Shown: positions 11,596-20,850 of the stretch, in pieces | How positions within the stretch are numbered: position 1 is the first letter of the stretch | Layout of the letters: each line of letters starts with the position of its first letter | From: Cervus elaphus | Taxonomy: Eukaryota; Chordata; Mammalia; Artiodactyla; Cervidae | NCBI RefSeq assembly: GCF_910594005.1 | Contig: NC_057848.1 | Location: forward strand, 56,375,616-56,439,615 | Reading direction: 5' to 3' | DNA length: 64,000 nucleotides | Notes under the pieces: generated by a model | The model's database searches: none | Seen by the model: only the letters and a program-made list of their open reading frames with translations | What the model was told of the DNA's origin: nothing | Translations under genes and position numbers: made by a program

Positions 11596-12321
11596 CCTTC
11601 AGAATGGGAGAAAATAATAGCAAACAAACCAACAGACAAAGGATTAATCTCAAAAATATACAAGCAACTCCTGCAGCTCAATTCCAGAAAAATAAACGAC
11701 CCAATCAAAAAATGGGCCAAAGAACTAAACAGACATTTCTCCAAAGAAGACATACAGATGGCTAACAAACACATGAAAAGATGCTCAATATCACTCATTA
11801 TCAGAGAAATGCAAATCAAAACCACAATGAGGTACCATTACACACCAGTCAGGATGGCTGCTGTCCAAAAGTCTACAAGCAATAAATGCTGGAGAGGGTG
11901 TGGAGAAAAGGGAACCCTCTTACACTGTTGGTGGGAATGCAAACTAGTACAGCCACTGTGGAGAACAGTGTGGAGATTCCTTAAAAAACTGGAAATAGAA
12001 CTGCCATATGACCCAGCAATCCCACTCCTGGGCATACACACCGAGGAAACCATAATTGAAAGAGACACGTGCATCCCAATGTTCATCACAGCACTGTTTA
12101 CAATAGCCAGGACATGGAAGCAAGCTAGATGCCCATCAGCAGATGAATGGATAAGGAAGCTGTGGTACATATACACAATGGAATATTACTCAGCCATTAA
12201 AAAGAATTCATTTGAATCAGTTCTAATGAGATGGACAAAACTGAAGCCCATTATACAGAGTGAAGTAAGCCAGAAAGATAAACACCAATACAGTATACTA
12301 ATGCATATATATGGAATTTAA
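11596..12321 (+). pseudogene. L1 ORF2 C-terminus with intact cysteine-rich motif
   Basis: After the amber codon the frame stays open to the natural ORF2 end. It includes KKWAKELNRHFSKEDIQMAN and the C-terminal zinc-knuckle-like motif in CWRGCGEKGTLLHCWWEC, which fits the L1 pattern CX3CX7HX4C. It then reads ELPYDPAIPLLGIH, RCPSADEWIRKLWYIYTMEY and ends HIYGI. The motif is thought to help bind L1 RNA in the ribonucleoprotein. The minus copy at 18364-18981 has nearly the same protein, with differences such as YTP/YTS and RFL/RVL. Confidence 0.92.
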
Positions 12322-12679
12322 AAAGATGGTAAGGATAACCCTATATGCAAAACAGAAAAAGAGACACAGATGTACAGAACAGACTTTGGGACTCTGTGGG
12401 AGAAGGCGAGGGTGGGATGCTCTGAGAGAATAGCATTGGAACAAGTATACTATCAAGGGTGAAACAGATCACCAGCCCAGGTTGGATGCATGAGACAAGT
12501 GCTCTGGGTGCACTGGGAAGACCCAGAGGGATGGGATGGGGAGGGAGGTGGGAGGGGGATCGGGATGGGGAACACATGTAAATCCATGGCTGATTCATGT
12601 CAATGTATGGCGAACACCACTACAATATTATAAAGTAATTAGCCTCCAACTAATAAAAATTAATGAAAAAAAATAAGAA

Positions 12680-13115
12680 CTGTGAAGTATACCATGCGTG
12701 TAATAGTGTATTTAAGGAAAATACACAGTTTAAAGAATAAAAATACAATGAAAATCTGTGATATACCACCCAACTTAAGAATGCCTTTAAAACCTTCCAT
12801 GCCACTTCTCAGCCTAACATCCCCTTCTCACCACCTGCAAGAGCTAGCCACTCTGCTGAATTTTGTGCTATTTATTCCTCGTTTATCTTTAGAGTTTTTA
12901 TCACATGTGTTTACCTCCATAACCACAAACCAATAAGATATTACTTAGTTTTACCTGTTTTTGAACTTCAAAGAAATGAAATTTTACTGCATGTGTTCTC
13001 TGACTTACTTTGTTCAACATTTTCGAGATTTATCTGTGATTCTTTTTTGGTAACTGCAGATTATTCTTTTGTTTTGGTATTCCATTTTATGAATATGTTA
13101 TATTTATACAACCAT
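12680..13115. other. Unassigned AT-rich sequence
   Basis: This resembles old LINE 3' text in places (TGTGTTTACCTCCATAACC). Nothing can be assigned with confidence. Confidence 0.4.
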
Positions 13116-13127
13116 AGTGGAGAAAAC

Positions 13128-13396
13128 AATGGCACCCCACTCTAGTACTCTTACCTGGAAAATCCCATGGATGGAGAAGCCTGGAGGGCTGCAGTCCATG
13201 GGGTCACGAAGAGTCAGACACGACTGAGCGACTTCACTTTCACTTTTCACTTTCATGAATTGGAGAAGGAAATGGCAACCCACTCCAGTGTTCTTGCCTG
13301 GAGAATCCCAGGGACGGGGGAGCCTGGTGGGCTGCCGTCTATGGGGTCACACAGGGTCAGACACGACTGAAGTGACTTAGCAGCAGCAGCAGCAGC
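13128..13396 (+). mobile_element. Bov-A2 SINE (dimer)
   Basis: Two tandem BovB-derived monomers, each with GGAGAA..AATGGCA.CCCACTC and ending GTCAGACACGACTGA, followed by a (CAG)n tail. A perfect 12-bp duplication ATACAACCATAG flanks it at 13116-13127 and 13397-13408. Confidence 0.95.
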
Positions 13397-13514
13397 ATAC
13401 AACCATAGATATAATTTATACAACTGATGAATGTTTATGTTGCCTTCAGTTTGGGGCAGCTTGCTACTAAAAGTAATCATTTACATGTCTTTCGAGCATA
13501 GACGCAAGGGTTTT

Positions 13515-13711
13515 CCTAGGACTGGAAAATGTCAGTTTTCATTCCAATCCCAAAGAAAGGCAGTGCCAAAGAATGTTCAAACTACTGCACAATTGCACTT
13601 ATCTCACACACTAGCAAAGTAATGCTTAAAATTCTCCAAGTCAGGCTTCAACAGTACATGAACCATGAATTTCCAGATGTTCAAGCTAGATTTAGAAAAG
13701 GCAGAGGAGCC
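13515..13711 (+). mobile_element. BovB LINE, left part of a copy split by an insertion
   Basis: Plus-strand BovB RT text (FIPIPKKGSAKECSNYCTIA, ILQVRLQQYMNHEFPDVQ) stops at 13711 and resumes in register at 14735. The break is flanked by a 19-bp duplication of BovB sequence starting TAGAAAAGG. Confidence 0.92.
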
Positions 13712-13769
13712 GCAACTAGAGAAAGACTTCATGCCACTAGGAAGACCTAGCACAGCCAAAAATAAATAT

Positions 13770-13990
13770 GAACATTTAAAATAAAATAATCAACAAGGAC
13801 CTACTGTATTTGTATAGCACAAAGAACTCTGCTCAACACTCTAATAACCTATGTGGGAAACAATTCTGAAAAAGAATAGACACATGAATATGTATAACTG
13901 AGTCACTTTGCTGTACAGCAGAAACCAACACAACATTATAAAACAACTATAGTTCAAAATAAAGTAAAAATTAAAATAAAAAAAGGCAAC
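13770..13990 (+). mobile_element. L1 3' end (older ruminant/cetartiodactyl type)
   Basis: Typical text: CAACAAGGACCTACTGTATT, TAACTGAGTCACTTTGCTG, TACAGCAGAAACCAACACAA, then an A-rich end. It is part of the inserted block. Confidence 0.8.
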
Positions 13991-14039
13991 ACTCCTAAAA
14001 TGTCAGGTAGGCCTCTTCGCCATACATACCCCCTAACAA

Positions 14040-14510
14040 TGATCCTAACAGATGGCACATAACTTCTGCTGTGTGCAAAATTACTGTCCTAGATGATTTA
14101 CATATAGATGGCTCTAGTGGTGGGTCTTTCCAGGTGATGCTAGTGGTAAAGAACCTGCCTGCCAGTGCAGGAGATGTAACAGATGTGGGTTAGATCCCTG
14201 GGTCCAAAAGATCCCCTGGAGAAGGGTATGGCAACCCACTCCAGTATTCCTGCCTGGAGAATCCCATGGACACATGAGCTTGGCAGTATACAGTCCATGG
14301 AGTCGAAAAAGAAAATCAGACACTACTGAAGTGACTCAGCATGCATGCATAACTACCTTAATCCTCACAACAACCCATGCGGTAGGTAAAACTACTTTCC
14401 CTGTTTTACAAGTCAAGTGAGTGTGCCTGAAATGTCACACAGCAAGTAAGTGACAGAGCCAAGGCCTGAACTCAGGGCAGGTGACTCCAGAGACTACTTC
14501 AACCACCGTG
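14040..14510 (-). repeat. MIR SINE, split by a Bov-tA
   Basis: Antisense MIR text runs to about 14115 (CTGTCCTAGATGATTTACATA) and resumes from about 14350 (TTAATCCTCACAACAACCC, CACAGCAAGTAAGTGACAGA). The SINE at 14122-14345 lies between the two halves. Confidence 0.8.
14122..14345 (+). mobile_element. Bov-tA SINE
   Basis: A tRNA-derived head (GGTCTTTCCAGGTGATGCTA, AGTGGTAAAGAACC) is followed by the BovB-derived body (GGAGAAGGGTATGGCAACCC, GAATCCCATGGAC). It interrupts MIR. The duplication is too short to call with certainty. Confidence 0.9.
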
Positions 14511-14515
14511 TTTAT

Positions 14516-14716
14516 ATTGATCTCTTTTTAAAATTGAGATGTAACTTTACATATAACACTGTATTCATTGTAAATGTACAATGTAATGATTTGCTATATG
14601 TACCTATTGTGAATTTAATTAACATCCATCACCACACATTGCTGTTATTTTCTTCTTATGATGAGAACTTTTCAGATCTATTCTCTTAGCAAATTTCAGA
14701 TGGACAATAAAGTATT
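14516..14716 (-). mobile_element. Old L1 3' end
   Basis: Antisense L1M-type 3' text: AAAATTGAGATGTAACTTTA, AACATCCATCACCACACATT, GATGAGAACTTTTCAGATCT. It ends at the AATAAA that appears to have been used as the polyadenylation signal of the retrocopied transcript. Confidence 0.75.
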
Positions 14717-14754
14717 GCTAACTAGAAAAAAAAATAGAAAAGGAAGAGGAACCA

Positions 14755-15359
14755 GAGATCAAATTGCCAACATCCTAGGTAAACATCATAGATCATAGAT
14801 AAAGCAAGAGAATTCCAGAAAAACATCTACTTCTGCTTTATTGACTATGCTGAAGCTTTTGAATGTGTGGATCACAACAAACTGGAAAATTCTTAAAGAG
14901 ATAGTAATATCAGACCACCTGACCTGCCTCCTGAGAAATCTCTATGCAGATCAGGAAGCACAGTTAGAACTGGACATGGAACAACAGACTGGTTTCCAAA
15001 TCAGGAAAGGAGTATGTCAAGGCTGTACGTTGTCACCCTGCTTATTTAACTTATATGCAGAGTACATCATGAGAAATGCCGGACTGGAGGAAGCACAAGC
15101 TGGAATCAAGATTGCTGGAAGAAATATCAATAACCTCAGATATGCAGATGACACCACCCTTATGGCAGAAAGTGAAGAACTAAAGAGCCTTTCAATGAAA
15201 GTGAAAGAGGAGAGTGAAAAGGCTGGCTTAAAACTGATCGTTCAGAAAACTAAGATCATGGCATCCAGTCCCATCACTTCATGGCAAATAGACGGGGAAA
15301 CAATGGAATCAGAAAGAGACTTTATTTTTTTTGGACTCCAAAATCACTGCAGATGGTGA
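14755..15359 (+). pseudogene. BovB reverse transcriptase remnant
   Basis: The readable region spans RT motifs. Motif A is degraded (DYAEAFECVDHNK in a different frame near 14840-14880). The frame 14841-15359 gives RNLYADQEAQLELDMEQQTG, KGVCQGCTLSPCLFNLYAEY, NNLRYADDTTLMAESEELKS (catalytic YADD kept) and ends in DFIFFGLQNHCRW. BovB RT copies the element's RNA onto nicked DNA. The missing N-terminal endonuclease, the frameshifts and the stop at 15357 show it is dead. Confidence 0.9.
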
Positions 15360-15383
15360 CTACATTCATGAAATTAAAAGAAA

Positions 15384-15470
15384 GAAAAGGTCAGTTTTCA
15401 TTCCATCTTTCTTTCCATTCCATTCTATCTTTCTTTCCCAAAGAAAGGCAATGCCAAAGAATGTTCAAAC
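15384..15470 (+). repeat. Displaced upstream BovB segment inside BovB
   Basis: Between GAAATTAAAAG and CCTTGGAAGAAAAGC, which adjoin in other copies (for example 52081-52120), lies a segment matching upstream RT sequence (GGTCAGTTTTCATTCCA ... AAAGAATGTTCAAAC, compare 51292-51345). It is expanded in the middle by TTTC/ATTCC-type repeats. Confidence 0.8.
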
Positions 15471-16017
15471 TCCTTGGAAGAAAAGCTATGACCAACCTAT
15501 ACAGCATATTAAAAAGCAGAGACATTACTTAGCTGACAAATGTCTGTCTAGTCAAAGCTATGGTTTTTCCAGTAGTCATGTATAGATGTGAGGGTTGGGA
15601 CTATAAAGAAAGCTGAGTGCCGAAGAACTGATGCTTTTGAACTGTGGTGTTGGAGAAGACTCTTGAAGAGTCCCTTGGACTGCAAAGAGATCCAACCAGT
15701 CAATCCTAAAGGAAATCAGTCCTGAATACTCATTGGAAGGACTCATGCTGAAGCTGAAACTTCAATACTTTGGCCACCTGATGTGAAGAACTGACTCATT
15801 TGAAAAGACCCTGATGCTGGGAAAGATTGAAGGCAGGAGAAGAAGAGGATGAGATGGTTGGATGGCATCACCAACTCAATGGACTTGAGTTTGAGCAAGC
15901 TCTGGGAGTTGGCGATTGACAGGGAAGCCTGGCATGCTGCAGTCCATGGGGTTGCAAAGAGTCAAGCACAACTGAGTGACTGAACTGAACTGAATGGCTT
16001 AAGAGTAGAATTTAAGT

Positions 16018-17441
16018 GTAGGATTGTTGCTGTTGTCGTTCACTCACAAAGTCATGTCCTACTCTTTGCATCATGCCAGATTCCCTTGTTCTCTGCTATC
16101 TCCCAGTGTTTATTCAAATTCATGTCCATTGAGTTGGTGGTGTTATCTAACCATCTCATCCTCTGCCACCCCATTCTCCTTTTGGCTTCAATCTTTCCCA
16201 GCATGAGAGGCTTTTGCAGTGAGTTGGCTCTTTGCATCAGGTGGCCAAATTATTGGAGCTTCAGCTTCAGCATCAGTCCTTCTCATGAATATTCAGGGTT
16301 GGTTTCCTTTATGATTGACTGGTTTGATCTCCTTCCAGTCCAAAGGACTCTCAAGAGTCTTCTACAGCACCACAGTTCAAAAGCATCAATTCTGCAGTGC
16401 TCAGCCTTCTGTATGGTCCAACTCTCACATCCATACATGATTCCCGTTAAAAACCATAGCTTTGACTATGTATCAGCAAAGTGATATCTCTGCTTTTTAA
16501 TATGCTGTCTAGGTTTGTTGTACCTTTCCTTCCAAGGAGCAAGTGTCTTTTAATTACGTGGTTGCAGTCACTGTCCACAGTGATTTTGAAACTCAAGAAA
16601 ATGAAATCTGACATTGCTTCCATTTTTCCCCTTTCTATTTGCCATGAAGTGATGGAACCAGACACCATGATCTTAGTTTTTTTAATGTTGAGTTTTAAAC
16701 CAGCTTTTTCACTCACCTCTTTCACCCTCATCAAGAAACTGTTTCATTCCTCTTCACTTTATGCCATTAGAATGGTATCATCTGCATATCTGAGGTTGTT
16801 GATAGTTCTCCCAGCAGTCTCGACTCCAGTTTTTGATTCATCCAGCCCAGAATTTCACACAATGTACTCTGAATATAAGTTAAATAAGCTGGAATGGATG
16901 ACAATATTCAGCCTTGTCATACCCCTTTCCCAATTTGGAACCAGTCAGTTATTCCATATCTAGTTCTAACTGTTGTTTTTGACCTGCATACAGGTTTCTC
17001 AGGAGACAGGTAAAGTGGTCTGGTACTTCCATCTCAAAGAGTTTTCCACAGTTTGTTGTGCTCCACACAGTCAAGGGCTTTGGCATAGTCAATGAAGCAG
17101 AAGTAGATGTTTTTCTGGAATTCCCTTGCCTTTTCTATGATCCAACGGATGTTGGCAATTTGATCTCTGGTTCCTTTGCCTTTTCTAAACCCAACTTGTA
17201 CGTCTGGAAGTTCTCAGTTCATGTACTGCTGAAGCCTAACTTGAAGGATATGGAGCATAACTTTGCTAGCATGAAATGAGCCCAAGGTACAGTAGTTTCA
17301 ACATTTTTTGGCATTGCCCTTCTTTGGGATTGGAATGAAAACTGACCTTTTCCAGTCCTATGGTCATTGCTGAGTTTTCCAAATTTGGTGACATATTGAG
17401 TGCAGCACTTTAACAGCATCATCTTTTAAGATTTTAAATAG
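16018..17441 (-). mobile_element. Near full-length BovB, 3' segment
   Basis: Minus-strand BovB from its 3' end (about 16018-16034) through RT. The frame 16734-16447 reads EVSEKAGLKLNIKKTKIM. Interruptions by a SINE (17442-17668) and an L1 (18003-18974) split one copy that continues to about 20516. Summed BovB length is about 3.3 kb, close to a full element. Confidence 0.93.
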
Positions 17442-17668
17442 TTTTGTGGGGTTTTTCTGCTCTGCTTAGTCACTCAGTCATGTCCAACTCTTTGTGACCC
17501 CTTGGACTGTAGCCCACCAAGCTCCTCTGTCCATGGGATTCTCCAGGCAAGAATACTAGAGTGGGTTGCCATGCCCTCGTTCAGGGGATTTTCCCAACCC
17601 AGGGATCAAACCTGTGTCTCCCACATTTCAGGTGGTTTCTTTACCATCTGAGCCACCAGGGTAGCCCA
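17442..17668 (-). mobile_element. Bov-tA SINE inside BovB
   Basis: Antisense Bov-tA: BovB-like part (CACTCAGTCATGTCCAACTC) first, tRNA-like head last (TTTACCATCTGAGCCACCAG). Diverged flanking repeats AGATTTTAAATAG (17429-17441) and GGATTTGAAATAG (17669-17681) look like the target duplication. Confidence 0.93.
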
Positions 17669-18002
17669 GGATTTGAAATAGCTCAGCTGGAATTCTGTCA
17701 CCTCCACTAGCTTTGTTCATAGTGATCCTTCCTAAGGCCCACTTGACTTTGCATTTCAGGATGTCTGGCTCTAGATGAGTGATCACACCATCATGGTTAT
17801 CCAGGTCATTACGATCTTTTTTGTATAGTTCTTCCGTGTATTCTTGCCTCCTCTTCTCCTTCTGTTGTTAGGTCCTTGCCATTTCTGTCCTTTATCATGC
17901 CCATCCTTCCATGAAATGTTCTCTTAGTATGTCCAATTTTCTTGAAGAGATCTCTAGTCTTTCCCATTCTGTTGTTTTCCTCTATTTCTTTGCAATGTTT
18001 AC
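17669..18002 (-). mobile_element. Near full-length BovB, middle segment
   Basis: BovB text between the SINE and the L1 (AATAGCTCAGCTGGAATTC ... CTTGAAGAGATCTCTAGTC). It ends in the left copy of the 14-bp L1 target duplication. Confidence 0.93.
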
Positions 18003-18974
18003 CTGTTTTAAAGTTTTTTCATTTATTTTTATTAGTTGGAGGCTAATTACTTTATAATATTGTAGTGGTGTTCGCCATACACTGACATGAATCAGCCATG
18101 GATTTACATGTGTTCCCCATCCCGATTCCCCTCCCACCTCCCTCCCCATCCCATCCCTCTGGGTCTTCCCAGTGCACCCAGAGCACTTGTCTCATGCATC
18201 CAACCTGGGCTGGTGATCTGTTTCACCCTTGATAGTATACTTGTTCCAATGCTATTCTCTCAGAGCATCCCACCCTCGCCTTCTCCCACAGAGTCCCAAA
18301 GTCTGTTCTGTACATCTGTGTCTCTTTTTCTGTTTTGCATATAGGGTTATCCTTACCATCTTTTTAAATTCCATATATATGCATTAGTATACTGTATTGG
18401 TGTTTATCTTTCTGGCTTACTTCACTCTGTATAATGGGCTTCAGTTTTGTCCATCTCATTAGAACTGATTCAAATGAATTCTTTTTAATGGCTGAGTAAT
18501 ATTCCATTGTGTATATGTACCACAGCTTCCTTATCCATTCATCTGCTGATGGGCATCTAGCTTGCTTCCATGTCCTGGCTATTGTAAACAGTGCTGTGAT
18601 GAACATTGGGATGCACGTGTCTCTTTCAATTATGGTTTCCTCGGTGTGTATGCCCAGGAGTGGGATTGCTGGGTCATATGGCAGTTCTATTTCCAGTTTT
18701 TTAAGGACTCTCCACACTGTTCTCCACAGTGGCTGTACTAGTTTGCATTCCCACCAACAGTGTAAGAGGGTTCCCTTTTCTCCACACCCTCTCCAGCATT
18801 TATTGCTTGTAGACTTTTGGACAGCAGCCATCCTGACTGATGTGTAATGGTACCTCATTGTGGTTTTGATTTGCATTTCTCTGATAATGAGTGATATTGA
18901 GCATCTTTTCATGTGTTTGTTAGCCATCTGTATGTCTTCTTTGGAGAAATGTCTGTTTAGTTCTTTGGCCCATT
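18003..18974 (-). mobile_element. Young L1, 5'-truncated, inserted in BovB
   Basis: The element is in minus orientation, with its A-rich 3' end at the left and the ORF2 C-terminus to the right. A perfect 14-bp duplication TTTGCAATGTTTAC flanks it (17989-18002 and 18975-18988). BovB sequence is continuous across the empty site. It is near-identical to the end of the L1 at 10588-12665, in inverted orientation. Confidence 0.95.
18364..18972 (-). pseudogene. L1 ORF2 C-terminal fragment
   Basis: About 200 codons of uninterrupted ORF2 C-terminus: KWAKELNRHFSKEDIQMANK, the cysteine-rich motif CWRGCGEKGTLLHCWWEC, ELPYDPAIPLLGIHTEET and the natural end HIYGI. Everything upstream, including endonuclease and RT, was lost by 5' truncation, so the frame has no start of its own and no function is expected. 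The high integrity indicates a recent insertion. It postdates the surrounding BovB. Confidence 0.93.
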
Positions 18975-20516
18975 TTTGCAATGTTTACTTAAGAAGACCT
19001 TCTTATTTCTCCATGCTATTCTCTGGAACTCTGCATTAAGTTGAATATTTCTTTTCTCCCATGCCTTTTGCTTCTGTTCTGTCCTCAGCTATTTGTAAAA
19101 CCTCCTCAGACAACCACTTTGCCTTCTTGCATTTCTTTTTCTTGGGGATGGTTTTGGTCACTGCCTCCTATAAAATTTATGAACCTCCATCCATAGTTCT
19201 TCGGACACTCTGTCTACCAGATCTAATCTCATGAATCTATTCATCACCCACACCTGTATAATCATAAGGGATTTTATTTAGGTCATACCTTAATGGCCTA
19301 GTGGTTTTCCCTACTTTCTTAAATTTAAGTCTGAATTCTGCAATAAGGAGCTCACGATCTGAGCCACAGTCAGCTCCAGGTCTTGTTTTTGGTGACTGTA
19401 TAGAGCTTCTCCATCTTTGGCTGCAAAGAACATAATCAATCTGATTTCGGTATTGATCACCTAGTGATGTTCGTGTGCAGAGTCGTCTCTTGTCTTGTTG
19501 GAAAGGTGTGTTTACTATGACCAGTGTGTTCTCTTGACACATTTATGTTAGTCTTTGCCCTGGTTCATTTTGTACTCCAAGGCCAAACTTGCCTTGAGAT
19601 ACCAAGAGTTTCCAGGTATCTCTTGACTTCCTACTTTTGCATTCCAATCCCCTATGATGAAAAGGGCATCTTTTTTTTGTTTGTTTTAGTCCTAGAAGGT
19701 GTTGTAGGTCTTCATAGAACTGGTCAACTTCAGCTTCTTCAGCATCAGTGATTAGGGCATAGGCTTGGATTACTGTGATGTTGAAATGGTTTGCCTTGCA
19801 AATGAACAGAGATCATTCTGTTGTTTTTGAGCTTGCACCTAAGTACTGCATTTCAGACTCTCTTGTTGACTATGAGTGGCTACTCCATTTCTTCTAAGGG
19901 ATTCTTGCCCACAGTAGTAGATATAGTGGTCATCTGAATTAAATTCACCCATTCCTGTCCATTTTAGTTCACTGATGACTAAGATGTCGATGTTCAATCT
20001 TGCCATCTCCTACTTGACTATGTCCAATTTACCTTGATTCATGGACTTAACATTCCAGGTTCCTGTGCAATATTGTTTTTTACAGCATTGGACTTTACTT
20101 TCATCACCAGACACAGCCACAACTGAGCATCATTTCCACTTTGGCCCAGCTGCTTCAATCTTTCTGGAGCTATTAGTAATTGCCCTCTACTCTTCCTCAG
20201 TAGCATATTGGCCACCTCCTGACCTGGTGGGATGATCTTCTGGAGTAATATCTTTTTGCTTTTTCATACTGTTCATAGGACTCTCCTGGAAAGAATACTG
20301 GAATAGGTTGCCATTTCCTCCTCAGGTGGACCACATTTTGTCAGAACTCTTCATTGTGACCCATCCATACTGAGTAGCCCTGCATGGCATGGCTCATAGC
20401 TTCACTGAGTTATGCAAGCCCCTTCGCCAAGGCAAGGCCATGATCCAAGGATTAAGACTGCTTTTTTGAGATGTCAGCTGATTACAGCAACTCAAAATGG
20501 AAGGAGACTGTCAACT
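18975..20516 (-). mobile_element. Near full-length BovB, 5' segment with endonuclease region
   Basis: Minus-strand text from the RT linker through the APE-type endonuclease region to the BovB 5' UTR (about 20516). Frame 19542-19237 reads YRNQIDYVLCSQRWRSSIQS, PGADCGSDRELLIAEFRLKF and KKVGKTTRPLRYDLNKIPYD, the C-terminal part of the endonuclease. Frames elsewhere are broken. Confidence 0.92.
19237..19542 (-). pseudogene. BovB endonuclease remnant
   Basis: A 101-residue frame from the apurinic endonuclease-like domain that nicks the genomic target for BovB. Visible are QIDYVLCSQRWRSS and PGADCGSDRELL. The aspartate-serine-aspartate stretch in GSDRELL corresponds to the family's GSDHELL block, with the histidine replaced by arginine. 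That position is normally the catalytic histidine of this nuclease fold, so this copy looks inactive on that ground alone. Upstream codons are in other frames, and the L1 and SINE insertions break the downstream RT. Confidence 0.8.
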
Positions 20517-20850
20517 TCACTGTCACTCAGCCAATGGTGTTAACAACACTCAATAATGTCTCTTCGTAGAACTCAGCATTGAAAAAAGTGTTCCATGAGC
20601 ATAGTTTGGCAACATGTATCTTGCACCTTATGAGGGAGTGAAAAGTTGAACTTTGGTACCATTTGCTGCAAAGCAGAGACAGTTCTTCGGGCTCCATCAT
20701 AGCTGGAATAAAATGTCCCTCAAGACTATTCCCTTCCATTTGTTTTAAGTCCTTGCTCACCAAGCAGATTCGTGAATTGTATCTCTCAACAATTTTGATA
20801 TCAGGAAAAGGGAGTACTTTATATAAGACAGTACTCAAACATCCTATTTA
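20517..20850 (-). other. Unexplained open frame of about 107 codons
   Basis: Between a stop near 20850 and the BovB 5' end, the minus strand stays open and looks protein-like: LYKVLPFPDIKIVERYNSR, ICLVSKDLKQMEG, LSLLCSKWYQSSTFHSLIRC, FFNAEFYEETLLSVVNTIG. The first usable ATG is internal. I do not recognise a family. It could be a pseudogene or an exon remnant cut by BovB, or an old repeat frame open by chance. No splice signals or partner exons were identified. Confidence 0.25.

Larger units (their letters stand above)
10588..12665 (+). mobile_element. L1 with twin-priming inversion: 3' segment and 3' end
   Basis: It runs from the FADD motif of the RT through the ORF2 C-terminus (stop at about 12321), the 3' UTR and an A-rich end. 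The last kilobase is near-identical to the inverted copy at 18003-18974. A low-complexity direct repeat AAAAAAAATA at 9829-9838 and 12666-12675 could be the target-site duplication of the whole rearranged element. Confidence 0.93.
13712..14734 (+). mobile_element. Poly(A)-tailed retrocopy of a non-coding transcript inside BovB
   Basis: A 1,023-bp block splits BovB. It contains, in order, a CHR-type SINE tail (GCAACTAGAGAAAG...CACAGCCAAAAAT), an L1 3' end, an antisense MIR and an antisense old L1. It finishes with AATAAA at 14706-14711 and nine A's at 14726-14734. Direct repeats TAGAAAAGGCAGAGGAGCC (13693-13711) and TAGAAAAGGAAGAGGAACC (14735-14753), 17 of 19 identical, bound it. The MIR and old L1 should predate BovB, so they probably arrived as passengers on a polyadenylated RNA. 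Confidence 0.7.
14735..15994 (+). mobile_element. BovB LINE, right part to 3' end
   Basis: It continues from the motif-A region to the BovB 3' terminus (GACTGAACTGAACTG). It contains a displaced upstream BovB segment at 15384-15470. The 3' end faces another BovB 3' end about 25-40 bp away. Confidence 0.93.

Noticed and set aside
9810..12321. L1 ORF2 frames as host genes
   Set aside because: RT and cysteine-rich motifs identify L1, and inversion, frameshift, amber codon and truncation show no function.
13377..13396. (CAG)n run as a coding polyglutamine tract
   Set aside because: It is the characteristic tail of the Bov-A2 SINE, bounded by that SINE's target duplication.
14122..14160. tRNA genes at the heads of Bov-tA and CHR elements
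   Set aside because: The tRNA-like parts are SINE promoter regions with diverged stems, not functional tRNAs.
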